Source of the DNA: an uncultured Tenacibaculum sp.
GTDB lineage: Bacteria; Bacteroidota; Bacteroidia; Flavobacteriales; Flavobacteriaceae
Assembly: GCA_947501615.1 (NCBI GenBank)
Contig: CANMWK010000003.1
Coordinates: 186,001 to 250,000, forward strand
DNA: 64,000 nucleotides
Reading direction: 5' to 3'
Below, piece after piece: positions 34,976 through 46,470 of the stretch. The notes under the pieces were generated by a model. It had not been told where the DNA came from. It saw only the letters and a list, made by a program, of their open reading frames with translations, and made no database searches. Each line of letters opens with the position of its first letter. Position 1 is the stretch's first letter. Position numbers and translations under genes: made by a program.

Positions 34976-35956
34976 TTATTTTTTGATAAGTACTTTTTTT
35001 GTTCCTTCAATAGATTTAAGAATATATAGACCATTGTCTAAACCTTTGGTTTCAATATTTTCCATAGAGTTAGATACGTATTCTTTCACTTTTATTCCTG
35101 ACATATTGTATACAGTAATTTTAATTGGTGTGTTATCAGTTTCTTCATTAAAGGTAACATCACTACTAATTCTACAAGAATATGGACCAGCTAAACTGGT
35201 AACAGACATATCGTCATCTGCATCTTGATCTTGAAAATTTGAACTAGTTATTACTTTATAATATGTTCCATTGATTCTGTAGTTTTTACCTGCAATTAAT
35301 TTAGAAGGAAGATTTTCTAAATTCAATTTATATGTTCTAAAAATGAGGTTTCCACAAGGAGAACTAATACTACCTAATTTGTGAAATCTTTTACAAGCAA
35401 AATTAATTGGATTTGTATAGTGTGAACCCGACCAATTTTCATCTGCATCTTGGTTTGATGTGTTTGAAATACTTACGATTCTGTAATATTCATTATCAAT
35501 ACTATATATATTACCAATAGTAAGTGTACCTGTCCAATAGTAATTAGCTTTTATATAGCCAAGAATTCTATTTGTACAGAAATTTCGATTAGCTTCTGTG
35601 TACGTACTTCCCAATCTAGCAATTCTAATGTATTTTTTACATTGATAATTTGTAATGGGAGTTGGTTGAGCAGATACAGTCCAATCATCATCTGCATCTT
35701 GTTCGTAAACATCTGTTGCTTCCGTAACAATGTAATACTTAGAATTCGTGTAGTACAACGAACCAACATTTAACTTAGATGATAATCCAAAAAAATTAAT
35801 TTTTCGTGTACCATTTACTACTAAATTCCCTGAATAATAATCACAAACAGCTTTAGCTGTTGTACCTAAGATTTTAATACGATGAAATTTAGCTTGTGAA
35901 AAAGAGGTTAAGGCTACAAATAAGCCAAATAAGAATGTGAGTGTAGTTTTTTTCAT
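34976..35956 (-). CDS. Secreted three-repeat protein with T9SS sorting domain
   Basis: A 326-residue exported protein of unknown function. A signal peptide (MKKTTLTFLFGLFVALTSFSQ) is followed by three repeats of about 80 residues. Each carries a hydrophobic core, a Tyr-Tyr-rich strand (YYIVTEA, YYRIVSI, YYKVITS) and an Asp-rich turn, QDADDDW, QDADENW or QDADDDM. The Asp-rich turns could bind calcium (inference). The end (about 255-326; IKITVYNMSGIKVKEYVS, NGLYILKSI) is a type A T9SS sorting domain. The ATG at 35956 is preferred over the one at 35992, because it begins a standard signal peptide. Confidence 0.82.
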   Translation of the reverse strand: MKKTTLTFLFGLFVALTSFSQAKFHRIKILGTTAKAVCDYYSGNLVVNGTRKINFFGLSSKLNVGSLYYTNSKYYIVTEATDVYEQDADDDWTVSAQPTPITNYQCKKYIRIARLGSTYTEANRNFCTNRILGYIKANYYWTGTLTIGNIYSIDNEYYRIVSISNTSNQDADENWSGSHYTNPINFACKRFHKLGSISSPCGNLIFRTYKLNLENLPSKLIAGKNYRINGTYYKVITSSNFQDQDADDDMSVTSLAGPYSCRISSDVTFNEETDNTPIKITVYNMSGIKVKEYVSNSMENIETKGLDNGLYILKSIEGTKKVLIKK

Positions 35957-36028
35957 AATAAATAATTTGTTACGAAAATAGGAGCTCACCATCAGTTATT
36001 GATTAAGTATATATTATGTAAAAGTTAT

Positions 36029-36065
36029 AAAAAAAACAAGGCTCAGAAATTTCTGAGCCTTGTTT
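36029..36065 (-). terminator. Terminator of the amidohydrolase operon
   Basis: A perfect 32-bp palindrome (36034-36065, AAACAAGGCTCAGAAA and its complement) is followed on the minus strand by eight T. It begins four bases after the amidohydrolase stop codon. Confidence 0.9.
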
Positions 36066-36068
36066 GAA

Positions 36069-37364
36069 TTATTGATTTTTGTATTTATTAGCGTAACGTT
36101 TCCAGAGTTTAGTTTGATGTGTTTCTAAACTGATTTTACGTCCTTGAATAAATGCATCTGAAATGATATTCGTTCTCATATCTAAAGCGTCTCCTTCAGA
36201 AATAAATAATGTAGCATCTTTTCCAACTTCTAAAGTACCAGCTATAGTATCGATACCTAAGATTTTAGCGTTGTTATTAGTAATAAGCTGTAAAGCTTCT
36301 TCTTTACTTAAACCATAAGCAGCATAAGTTCCTGCATAGAAAGGTAAATTTCTAGTATTCATACGTTCCATTCCACCTTCCATACCTAATCCGGTTAAAA
36401 TTCCTTTTTTAACAAGAATTTTTGCCATTCTGTATGGTAAATCATAATCTTGATCTTCATTATCTGGTAATCTGTGCGAGCGTTCTAAAATTACAGGTAC
36501 ATTATGTTTTTTGATAAAATCAGCTACTTTATCTGCTCCATGAGCTTTTACTAATACAATATTTTTTATGTTTAAACCATAAAATTGATTAATAACATCT
36601 ACTATGGCTCTTTCACCGTTTACATGAACAAAGACTTTTTGTTTACCTGTAAAAACTTCTTTCAAAGCTTCGTATGGTAAGTTCTTTTTATTAGTATTAC
36701 TTGTATTATAAATTTTAGCTTTAGTAAAGAAATTTTTAATTCTTTCTACAGCTTGTGTATAATTTTTATTTGGCTTTAAACTACCATCTTCACCAAGCCA
36801 CCAACGACCACGACTAAAAGTAGAAGGCCAATTGATATGAATGGCATCATCAAATTTAATAGCAGCATCTTCCCAATTCCAAGCATCTAATTGAACAATA
36901 GAAGATGTTCCAGAAATTGTTCCGCCTCTAGGCGCAACCTGTGCCATTAATATTCCATTAGGACGCATTGTACTTACAACTCTACTTTCTGCGTTATAGG
37001 CAATTATACTTCTAATATGAGGTAGGAAATTACCAACTTCATCAAAATCTCTTGTTGCTCTTACAGCATCAATTTCAGCTAATCCTAAAGAAGTGTTTGC
37101 AGCAATAAAACCAGGATAAACATGTTTTCCTGTGGCATTAATAATTTCTCCTTTTTGAGCTGAAGTAGAATTATTCCCAACATAGGTAAGTTTACCATTA
37201 GAAAAAACTAACAATGAATTTTCGATAATTTTACCATTACCAATATGCGCAGTAGCACCAACTATAGAATAATCTTTAGTTTGTTTTGATGCAGGAGTTT
37301 GTTGTGCATTAATATTTCCTATGAATAAGAAACTTAATACTATGAGTAAAAATTTATTTTTCAT
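36069..37364 (-). CDS. Secreted amidohydrolase (imidazolonepropionase-like), second gene of pair
   Basis: A 431-residue exported protein of the metal-dependent amidohydrolase superfamily. A signal peptide (MKNKFLLIVLSFLFIGNINAQ) is followed by the small beta domain (SIVGATAHIGNGKIIENSLLVFSNGKL), GKHVYPGFIAANTSLGLAE and a barrel with VFVHVNGERAIVDVINQ and ILERSHRLPDN. The usual HxH pair of strand 1 is replaced by AANTS, so catalytic competence is doubtful. The longest frame starts upstream inside the previous gene; I use the ATG at 37364, 19 bp after that gene's stop. It is co-transcribed with the 981-residue amidohydrolase. Confidence 0.87.
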   Translation of the reverse strand: MKNKFLLIVLSFLFIGNINAQQTPASKQTKDYSIVGATAHIGNGKIIENSLLVFSNGKLTYVGNNSTSAQKGEIINATGKHVYPGFIAANTSLGLAEIDAVRATRDFDEVGNFLPHIRSIIAYNAESRVVSTMRPNGILMAQVAPRGGTISGTSSIVQLDAWNWEDAAIKFDDAIHINWPSTFSRGRWWLGEDGSLKPNKNYTQAVERIKNFFTKAKIYNTSNTNKKNLPYEALKEVFTGKQKVFVHVNGERAIVDVINQFYGLNIKNIVLVKAHGADKVADFIKKHNVPVILERSHRLPDNEDQDYDLPYRMAKILVKKGILTGLGMEGGMERMNTRNLPFYAGTYAAYGLSKEEALQLITNNNAKILGIDTIAGTLEVGKDATLFISEGDALDMRTNIISDAFIQGRKISLETHQTKLWKRYANKYKNQ

Positions 37365-37383
37365 TTTTAAATATTTTAAGTTC

Positions 37384-40329
37384 TTATTCAGTATCACAGT
37401 GGAATAATATTTTATGTTTTCTTGATGGAGCTTGCGTTGGTGCGCCACCAATTTTTTCTTCCATCATCATTGCGATTAACTTCGCACGTTCTGCCTTAAG
37501 AGCTTCTCTTTTTTTCTTGTCAGTATCAATGTCAAAATAAACTGCTCCATCTACAATAGTATGTTCAGCTTTAGCGTAAACAGATAAAGGATTATCACTC
37601 CAAACCACGATATCTGCATCTTTACCAATTTTTATACTACCTGTTCTGTCGTCAAGGTGTAATAATTTAGCAGGATTGATTGTAACTGTTCTCCAAGCTT
37701 CTTGCTCAGTTAAACCTCCATATTTTACAGTTTTAGCAGCTTCTTGATTTAATCTTCTAGACATTTCTGCATCATCTGAATTAATAGCAACTGTTACACC
37801 TTGTCTGTGCATAATTGCAGAGTTGTATGGAATTGCATCGTTTACCTCGTATTTATATGCCCACCAATCTGCAAATGTAGAACCACCAGCTCCGTGTTCT
37901 TTCATCTTATCCGCAACTTTATAACCTTCAAGAATATGTGTGAAAGTATTTACACTAAAATTGAATTTTTCAGCAACTTTCATTAACATATTAATTTCTG
38001 ATTGTACGTAAGAGTGACAAGAAATAAAACGCTCTTTATTAATAATCTCTGCTAAAGTTTCTAACTCAATATCTTTACGGTATGGTTGTCCGCTTTTCTT
38101 TTTAGCGTCATACTCTTTTGCACGTTGAAAATAATCGATGAATACTTGTTCAACTCCCATTCTTGTTTGTGGAAAACGAATAGTTTGAAGATCACCCCAG
38201 TTCGATTGTTTTACATTTTCTCCTAAAGCAAACTTTATAAATTTTGGAGAGTTTTTGTAGATCATGTTTTCTGCATTTTCACCCCATTTTAATTTGATGA
38301 TTGCAGAACGACCTCCAATTGGATTTGCAGAACCGTGTAAAATTTGAATAGATGTTACTCCACCAGCTAAATTTCTATAAATATTAATATCGTCTGGATC
38401 TACAACATCTTCAATACTTACTTCAGCAGTAGAATTATGTCCTGCTTCATTAACAGCAGACGTTGCAATATGAGAATGTTCATCAATAATTCCAGCTGTT
38501 ACAAATTTTCCTGTTCCGTCGATAGTTTTACTAGCTCTAACAGACAATTTTTTACCAATTTCAGAGATTTTTCCGTCTTTAATATAAATATCAGTATTAT
38601 TTAAGACTTCATCATTTTCACTAGTCCAAACCGTAGCGTTTTTGATTAAAATACTTTGTTGACGTGGTTTTGTAGCGTTTCCTAAACCAACATTAGGATA
38701 ACTTACAGCAACAACTTCTGGAGTTGTTTTATCAGATTTTTTACTTTTCTTCTTTTTGTCTTTTGAAGTCGAATTCTTGGTAGCAGTCCAAGTTATTGCG
38801 TTACCGTTATTGTCTTCACCAGTACCGTTTAAAGTAGCTGAATTATCAATTTTTCCAACTAAACGTAAAAAACTACTATTATCATTTATTGATAATTGTA
38901 TCCAGTTGTCTTTAAAAGAGAAGTTTGATTTTAATTTTTGCTCACCTTTTTTAATTGCTCCCTTTTGTTTATTACCTTTTCCTGAAATAGTTAAGTCATA
39001 ATTTTTTCCATCTACAGTTAGTGTATAACTACCTGAAAGATCTTTGATATTCATGTCGTTAATAATATTCTTATTACCTAAAGTCCAGTTTTCATAAACT
39101 GTAGTTTTACTATCAAAAATATCACCAGAAGTAATTAAAAAGTTAGCATAACTTCCTGTATTTAAATTTCCGATTTTATCGTTTTGTAAGATTTTTGCAG
39201 GAATAGTAGTTAGTGCCTCTAAAGCTTTTGTTTTATTAAAACCATGCTTTATCGCTTTCATTACATTAGCTTTAAAACTTTTTGGAGACTTTAATTTGTG
39301 TGTTGTTAAAGCAAAACGAACATTGTTTTTAGCCAAAACAGCTAAATTAGAAGGCTCTTGATTCCATTTACGCATATCACGTAAAGAAATTACATCTGCT
39401 AGAAATTTATTACTAACATCATATGCCTTTCTAAAATTAATTGGAACAATTAAAGTAGCATTTGTCTTTTTAATATCGTTGATTCTTTCAAATTCATCTC
39501 CACCACCTAAAATAGTGTATTGAATACCAAATTCATCTCCAATTTTATCTGCTCTTAATACATCTAAATAGTTACCTGCATTAAAGATTTGAGGTAAATT
39601 CTTTTTCTTATTTAATGCTTCTAAAGACAAATCTTTATTTTCAGCATTTCCATTTGCATACCATTCAGCATCCAAATAAGTTTGACGAAGTAACGCCATA
39701 GCCCCCATTTTAGAAGTAGGATAGTTTTGCGCTGTCTTTTTACTTTTTGAAAATGATAAATGATTGGTAGTTTTTGCACTTAAAACACGATAAGCTTCAG
39801 AAGATTTCGGGTTTAAAGAAACTAAAAGTCCGTTTCCTTGCATAATTCCATCTTCAGAATGTGTATTTACAACACCAAAACCAGCATCGATTAATCCTTT
39901 TGCTTTTTTACCATCAAATTTAAATTCTGCATGTGGATTAGTTTCAGGACGAATGTGATCGTTCCAGTAATACCCTTTTCTAGAAGCATCGTATTGTGGT
40001 GATCTCCCAAAGTTTCTATTCCTTTTTGGCTCAGCTATACCGAAATTAGAATAAACTTCAACAAAAGAAGGATAGATAAATTTACCTTTAACGTCTACTA
40101 CAGTAGCATCATTTGGTATGGTAACCTTTTTTCCTACGTTAAGAACTTTACCATCTTTAACTAATAAAGTGGCTTTTTTAATACTTTTTGTTGGTGTAAG
40201 ATACACGGTTGCATTTGTAAATGCAGTAGTTGTGCTCTTGGAAGTTTTTACCCCAGTATTAATAGGGAAATATTCCTGTGAATACCCAAAGAGTGCCCAC
40301 AAGAATAGGAGTAGTGATAATTTTTTCAT
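37384..40329 (-). CDS. Large secreted amidohydrolase-family protein (two amidohydrolase-like halves)
   Basis: A 981-residue exported protein with a signal peptide (1-17, ending GYSQ). It carries two amidohydrolase-like halves. The first (about 30-420) has the composite domain but lacks metal-ligand histidines (EVYSNFGIAEPK in place of HxH). A beta-rich linker with a Lys/Ser-rich stretch near residue 530 follows. The second half (about 560-960) has GKFVTAGIIDEHSHIATSA with the HxH motif, TSIQILHGSANPIGG, AINSDDAEMSRRLNQEAA and DADIVVWSDNPLS. The second half should be active; the substrate is unknown. It heads an operon with the smaller paralogue. Confidence 0.9.
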   Translation of the reverse strand: MKKLSLLLFLWALFGYSQEYFPINTGVKTSKSTTTAFTNATVYLTPTKSIKKATLLVKDGKVLNVGKKVTIPNDATVVDVKGKFIYPSFVEVYSNFGIAEPKRNRNFGRSPQYDASRKGYYWNDHIRPETNPHAEFKFDGKKAKGLIDAGFGVVNTHSEDGIMQGNGLLVSLNPKSSEAYRVLSAKTTNHLSFSKSKKTAQNYPTSKMGAMALLRQTYLDAEWYANGNAENKDLSLEALNKKKNLPQIFNAGNYLDVLRADKIGDEFGIQYTILGGGDEFERINDIKKTNATLIVPINFRKAYDVSNKFLADVISLRDMRKWNQEPSNLAVLAKNNVRFALTTHKLKSPKSFKANVMKAIKHGFNKTKALEALTTIPAKILQNDKIGNLNTGSYANFLITSGDIFDSKTTVYENWTLGNKNIINDMNIKDLSGSYTLTVDGKNYDLTISGKGNKQKGAIKKGEQKLKSNFSFKDNWIQLSINDNSSFLRLVGKIDNSATLNGTGEDNNGNAITWTATKNSTSKDKKKKSKKSDKTTPEVVAVSYPNVGLGNATKPRQQSILIKNATVWTSENDEVLNNTDIYIKDGKISEIGKKLSVRASKTIDGTGKFVTAGIIDEHSHIATSAVNEAGHNSTAEVSIEDVVDPDDINIYRNLAGGVTSIQILHGSANPIGGRSAIIKLKWGENAENMIYKNSPKFIKFALGENVKQSNWGDLQTIRFPQTRMGVEQVFIDYFQRAKEYDAKKKSGQPYRKDIELETLAEIINKERFISCHSYVQSEINMLMKVAEKFNFSVNTFTHILEGYKVADKMKEHGAGGSTFADWWAYKYEVNDAIPYNSAIMHRQGVTVAINSDDAEMSRRLNQEAAKTVKYGGLTEQEAWRTVTINPAKLLHLDDRTGSIKIGKDADIVVWSDNPLSVYAKAEHTIVDGAVYFDIDTDKKKREALKAERAKLIAMMMEEKIGGAPTQAPSRKHKILFHCDTE

Positions 40330-40403
40330 TATAAATTATTGATTTTTTATAAAAGTATCTAATTATAATGAGAGCGGTTTTTTCTTTAACAAAAAATTAA
40401 GAA

Positions 40404-41444
40404 TTACTTAATCTTAAGTAATCCAATTTTATTGTTACCAGTTAACCAAGCAGTAGTACTATTTACAAATTGAATGGCATAAAAATCCTTATTAGCTAAA
40501 TGTTTCCAAGTTAATCCTGCATCTGTAGCATAAGAAATACCTGTTTTTCCCACGGCAATGATTTCTTTACCGTTACCTTTTGGAATATACTGAACACAGC
40601 TTTTATAATTCGGATTTATATTATCAGCTATGATAGTCCAAGTTTTACCACCGTCTTTAGTAATAGCTTTGTTTTTACAGTTATCATTTGGTTTTGAATA
40701 ATCACCACCTATAATTATTCCATTGTTTTTATCATAAAAGTCAATAGAATAAATACCTTGAGGCCCATTTCCTTGAACAATTGGAGTGTTATAAACTTCC
40801 CAAGTTTTTCCTTTGTCTGTAGATTTTAATATTCTAGCTTTCTTACCACCAGAAGCAATCCAAACAGTATCTCCAATAATTTTAATATTGGTGTTACTAG
40901 CCGCAAAAAAAGCCTCTCCTTCTTCAAATTTTGGTAATTGAGAACATGGGATTTTATTCCAAGAATTTCCTCCATCATTGGTCATAATAATAGAAGGACA
41001 ATTATCAGTAGGATCACCCACGGCAATTCCATCTTTTCCATTTTCAAAAAAATGCATACTGTCGTAAAAAACTTTTTCATGATGTTCTTGATACACCATA
41101 TTATAATTTTTTCCATTTATTTTATAAAGTAAAGCAGGGTTTGAAATACTCAATGCAAAATGAGTTGATCCGTTTGAAGCTAAACTTCTAAAATGAGGAA
41201 GAATTGAATCTTGATATTTAATTGTAAGTTTAGTTAATCCTTTTTCTAGATTAAAATTTCCTACAGTTCCATCAGAGCCCGCAAAGACTACATTATTTTC
41301 GTCTATTGCTATTAAAGAACGAATGCTTGTACTATCAATTATGAATTCTTGTACCTCAATATTTTGTATTATTCTAGCAGTATTTTTTTCTGTACAAGAT
41401 AGAAATGTTAATGATAAGAGTATTATAATCAGTTTACCTTTCAT
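40404..41444 (-). CDS. Lipoprotein with Asp-box (BNR/Ycf48-like) propeller repeats
   Basis: A 346-residue lipoprotein (LTFLSC, Cys17) with four Asp-box motifs of the S/TxDxGxxW type: TNDGGNSWNKI, STDKGKTWEVY, TKDGGKTWTII and ATDAGLTWKHL. These mark blades of a beta-propeller such as those in sialidases or the photosystem assembly factor Ycf48; most Bacteroidota versions are called oxidoreductase or photosystem II stability factor-like without proof. No catalytic residues of a sialidase can be confirmed. The gene is divergent from the patatin gene. Confidence 0.83.
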   Translation of the reverse strand: MKGKLIIILLSLTFLSCTEKNTARIIQNIEVQEFIIDSTSIRSLIAIDENNVVFAGSDGTVGNFNLEKGLTKLTIKYQDSILPHFRSLASNGSTHFALSISNPALLYKINGKNYNMVYQEHHEKVFYDSMHFFENGKDGIAVGDPTDNCPSIIMTNDGGNSWNKIPCSQLPKFEEGEAFFAASNTNIKIIGDTVWIASGGKKARILKSTDKGKTWEVYNTPIVQGNGPQGIYSIDFYDKNNGIIIGGDYSKPNDNCKNKAITKDGGKTWTIIADNINPNYKSCVQYIPKGNGKEIIAVGKTGISYATDAGLTWKHLANKDFYAIQFVNSTTAWLTGNNKIGLLKIK

Positions 41445-41493
41445 TTTTTTGATATTTTTATGGAATTAAAAATAGATAAAATAGTTCATCTGT

Positions 41494-42447
41494 ATGAATG
41501 AAAATCAACAAAACAAAAAGGCTTTAGTAATTTCTGGTGGAGGAAGTAAAGGGGCGTTTGCAGGAGGTGTGGTTGAATTTTTAATGAAAGAAAAGCAAAA
41601 AGATTACGATTTATTTTTAGGAACTTCTACAGGAAGTTTGATGGTTTCTCATTTAGCAGTTGGAATGATTGATGAGTTAAAAATGCTATATACTAACGTT
41701 AGTCAAAGAAGTATTTTTAGCAATAATCCTTTTAAAATTAAAAATGTACATGGAGTTAAAGTAATTTCTATACGACATAGTAATACATTCTGGAATTTAC
41801 TTAATGGACGTAAAACGTTTGGAGAAAGTAAAAACCTAAGAAAATTAATACGGGCTAATGTTACTCCAAAAATGTATGAAATTATTCGTGAGCAGAATAA
41901 AGAAGTAGTTGTTACGGTATCTAATTTAACGGCAAACGAAATAGAATATAAATCTATTTCTGAGTGTTCTTACAAAGATTTTTGCGATTGGATCTGGGGT
42001 TCGTGTAACTATGTTCCTTTTATGAGCTTACTAGAAAAAAATTCTTGTCAATATGCCGATGGTGGTTTTGGGTGTTTAGTTCCTATACGAGAAGCCATTT
42101 TAAGAGGCGCTAAAGAAGTTGATGCTATTATTTTAGAAACGGAGGTAAATCAAATTAATAGAATGCCATCTAAAAACCCGTTTTCATTAATGTTAGATGT
42201 ATTTGGCTTTATGCTAGAACATGTAGAGAAGCATAATGTTACCATAGGAAAACTTTCTGCTAAATATAAAGATGTAAAATTGAATTTATATTATACACCA
42301 ACGGTATTGACAACTAATTCTTTGATTTTTGATAAAAAACAAATGACCAGTTGGTGGAAACAAGGATATGATTATGCTAAAATGAAAGATTTAGCTATTA
42401 TGAATGATTTTAGACCAGATTTAATTGATAAAAAAAATAATTTATGA
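41494..42447 (+). CDS. Patatin-like phospholipase
   Basis: A 317-residue protein with the patatin Ser-Asp dyad: oxyanion motif SGGGSKGAFAGG, nucleophile GTSTGS with Ser45, and DGG with Asp189 in YADGGFGCLVPI. These predict a lipid acyl hydrolase acting on membrane lipids. No signal peptide is visible, so it is probably cytoplasmic or peripheral. The stop codon overlaps the start of the DUF72 gene by four bases (ATGA), indicating translational coupling. Confidence 0.9.
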   Translation: MNENQQNKKALVISGGGSKGAFAGGVVEFLMKEKQKDYDLFLGTSTGSLMVSHLAVGMIDELKMLYTNVSQRSIFSNNPFKIKNVHGVKVISIRHSNTFWNLLNGRKTFGESKNLRKLIRANVTPKMYEIIREQNKEVVVTVSNLTANEIEYKSISECSYKDFCDWIWGSCNYVPFMSLLEKNSCQYADGGFGCLVPIREAILRGAKEVDAIILETEVNQINRMPSKNPFSLMLDVFGFMLEHVEKHNVTIGKLSAKYKDVKLNLYYTPTVLTTNSLIFDKKQMTSWWKQGYDYAKMKDLAIMNDFRPDLIDKKNNL

Positions 42448-43334
42448 AATTTGGTAAGGTAGAACAACCTGAGCTTATTGATTTTTCTTTTCCAGATACT
42501 CATCAAGATACTATTCGTTTATTGTCAGATTTTGATAAAGAAAAGGAATTATCCGTGTATGTTGGTTGTGCAAAATGGAATAAAGCAGATTTAAAAGGTT
42601 TTTATCCAAGAGGAACAAAAGATGAATTAGTCTATTATTCTAGTCAATTTAATTCAATTGAATTAAATGCAACTTTTTATCGTCAATTTCCACCAGAACA
42701 ATTTGAAAAGTGGAAAAATAAAACACCTAAAGGTTTTAAGTTCTTTCCTAAATTAACTCAAGATATTAGTCATTGGAAACGTTTAGAAGGAGTAGGGGAT
42801 TTGGTAAATTATTATTTAGATGCTGCCACTCGATTAGAAGAAAAGTTAGGGACAATTTTTTTACAATTACATAGTAATTTTAGTCCTAAAAATTTTTCTA
42901 GAGTTGAGAATTTTGTAAGAAGTTGGCCAAAAGAAATTCCTTTAACTGTGGAGTGTAGACATACAGATTGGTTTACTGATACATCTATTTCAAACGAGTT
43001 TTATCATGTATTAGAAGAGAATCAAGTATCAAATACACTTGTAGATACTGCGGGTAGGAGAGATATGATGCATATGCGTTTAACCAATAACGAAGCATTT
43101 ATACGTTATGTTGGTGCAAATCATATTTCAGATTATAAACGTTTAGATGATTGGGTAAATCGATTAGAGGAGTGGGTAGATTTAGGACTTCGTAATATCC
43201 ATTTTTTTGTGCATCAAAATCTAGAGCTTGAATCTCCTTTGTTAGCTTCTTATTTTATTAAAAATATAAATAAGAGATTAGGACTAAATCTTAAAATTCC
43301 TAATCAGAAAGAAGAGCAACAATCCTTATTTTAA
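42444..43334 (+). CDS. DUF72 domain protein (YecE-like TIM barrel)
   Basis: A 296-residue protein of the DUF72 family. Its hallmarks include VYVGCAKWNKADLKGFYP, FNSIELNATFYRQF, KTPKGFKFFPKLTQDISHWKRL, LGTIFLQLHSNFSPKNF, VECRHTDWF and NIHFFVHQN. DUF72 proteins are TIM barrels whose biochemical role is still unclear. It is translated from an ATGA overlap with the patatin gene and is the last gene of that pair. Confidence 0.9.
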   Translation: MKFGKVEQPELIDFSFPDTHQDTIRLLSDFDKEKELSVYVGCAKWNKADLKGFYPRGTKDELVYYSSQFNSIELNATFYRQFPPEQFEKWKNKTPKGFKFFPKLTQDISHWKRLEGVGDLVNYYLDAATRLEEKLGTIFLQLHSNFSPKNFSRVENFVRSWPKEIPLTVECRHTDWFTDTSISNEFYHVLEENQVSNTLVDTAGRRDMMHMRLTNNEAFIRYVGANHISDYKRLDDWVNRLEEWVDLGLRNIHFFVHQNLELESPLLASYFIKNINKRLGLNLKIPNQKEEQQSLF

Positions 43335-43407
43335 TCGTAGGGCGATAGGCAAGAGTTAAGTTCCTCAATACTTGTATCTCAATCATAGTCGAGGCAGTTT
43401 ATTAAAT

Positions 43408-43440
43408 AAAAAAGGTTCTTCATAAAGAAGAACCTTTTTA
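43408..43440. terminator. Bidirectional terminator between DUF72 and icd genes
   Basis: A 13-bp perfect stem (43409-43421 with 43427-43439, loop ATAAA) with A and T runs on both sides. It lies between convergent genes. Confidence 0.87.
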
Positions 43441-43458
43441 TATGTAAAATAATATATT

Positions 43459-45687
<2,229 letters not shown>

Positions 45688-45717
45688 TTATTCTAGTTAT
45701 TTTAATTTGAAGTGATG

Positions 45718-45725
45718 CAAATTTA
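45718..45725 (-). promoter_or_regulatory. -7 box of icd
   Basis: TAAATTTG on the minus strand matches TAnnTTTG, 33 bp before the ATG at 45684. No convincing -33 box. Confidence 0.38.
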
Positions 45726-45805
45726 AGTATTACAATTGATTTATTTATTGTTAATTTCTTATTAAAAAAAAAGTTAACTCTTATTTTGTATTTGTTGTAT
45801 ATAAA

Positions 45806-45840
45806 ACAAAAAAAAAGCAATGTTTAAAACATCGCTTTTT
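45806..45840 (-). terminator. Terminator of rplS
   Basis: On the minus strand AAAAAGC/ATGTTT pairs with AAACAT/GCTTTTT with one mismatched pair, followed by a long T run. It lies 19 bp after the rplS stop. Confidence 0.8.
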
Positions 45841-45859
45841 ACTATTTTTAAAAGATAGA

Positions 45860-46207
45860 TTAGATTCTTCTTTCTTTGATTCTTGCTTTTTTACCAGTAA
45901 GACCTCTAAAGTAATAGATTCTAGCTCTACGAACTTTACCTCTTTTGTTAATTTCAATCTTTTGGATAGATGGTAAATTTACTGGGAAGATACGCTCAAC
46001 TCCAACAGTTCCAGACATTTTTCTAATTGTAAAAGTCTCAGAAGATCCACTTCCTCTTCTTTGAATTACAACTCCTCTAAAGAACTGAGTACGAGTTTTA
46101 TTTCCTTCTTTAATTTCGTAGTATACAGTAATTGTATCTCCTGCTGCGAATTCTGGTAAATCGTTTTTTGTAACGAATTCGTCTTGAACAAATTTAATTA
46201 AATCCAT
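45860..46207 (-). CDS. rplS: 50S ribosomal protein L19 (bL19)
   Basis: A 115-residue L19 with the typical features [62 protein letters not shown] and [20 protein letters not shown]. It contacts the 30S/50S interface. In many bacteria rplS follows trmD; here trmD is about 4.3 kb away and rplS is alone. Upstream are a consensus -7 box and a 65-nt leader with a hairpin, a possible autoregulatory site. Confidence 0.97.
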   Translation of the reverse strand: MDLIKFVQDEFVTKNDLPEFAAGDTITVYYEIKEGNKTRTQFFRGVVIQRRGSGSSETFTIRKMSGTVGVERIFPVNLPSIQKIEINKRGKVRRARIYYFRGLTGKKARIKERRI

Positions 46208-46234
46208 TTGTTATAAAAATTGTGGTTTTAAACA

Positions 46235-46267
46235 AAACAACATTCACGATTCTCGTCAGAGGTTGTT
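46235..46267 (-). ncRNA. Candidate 5' leader hairpin of rplS
   Basis: In the predicted rplS leader the minus-strand arms AAAACAAC and GTTGTTTT enclose a loop with a small ACG/CGT inner stem. L19 leaders that autoregulate are known in other phyla; whether this is such an element is inferred from position, predicted transcription start and structure. Confidence 0.35.
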
Positions 46268-46277
46268 TTTGCGAGTG

Positions 46278-46285
46278 CAAATATA
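46278..46285 (-). promoter_or_regulatory. -7 box of rplS
   Basis: TATATTTG on the minus strand is a full match to TAnnTTTG. It puts the transcription start near 46271 and gives a leader of about 64 nt. Confidence 0.5.
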
Positions 46286-46470
46286 AGATCTTTATTTTAT
46301 TTAATATCTATTTTTTGAAATTAAATTACTGTAAAAAGATGAGGAATCGACGTTATTAAATTATTGATTAATAGTTAACAACGATTTTGTTGATGATGAT
46401 TTGTTAAAAGAGGCTTAAATCAAAAGAAAACTACTAGAAATATATTACAGCGTGTTTAAAAAACTATAGT

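Noticed and set aside
40404..40421. TTACTTAATCTTAAGTAA palindrome at the end of the Asp-box lipoprotein gene
   Set aside because: It could be a weak terminator, but the stem has very few GC pairs and the T run after it is broken.
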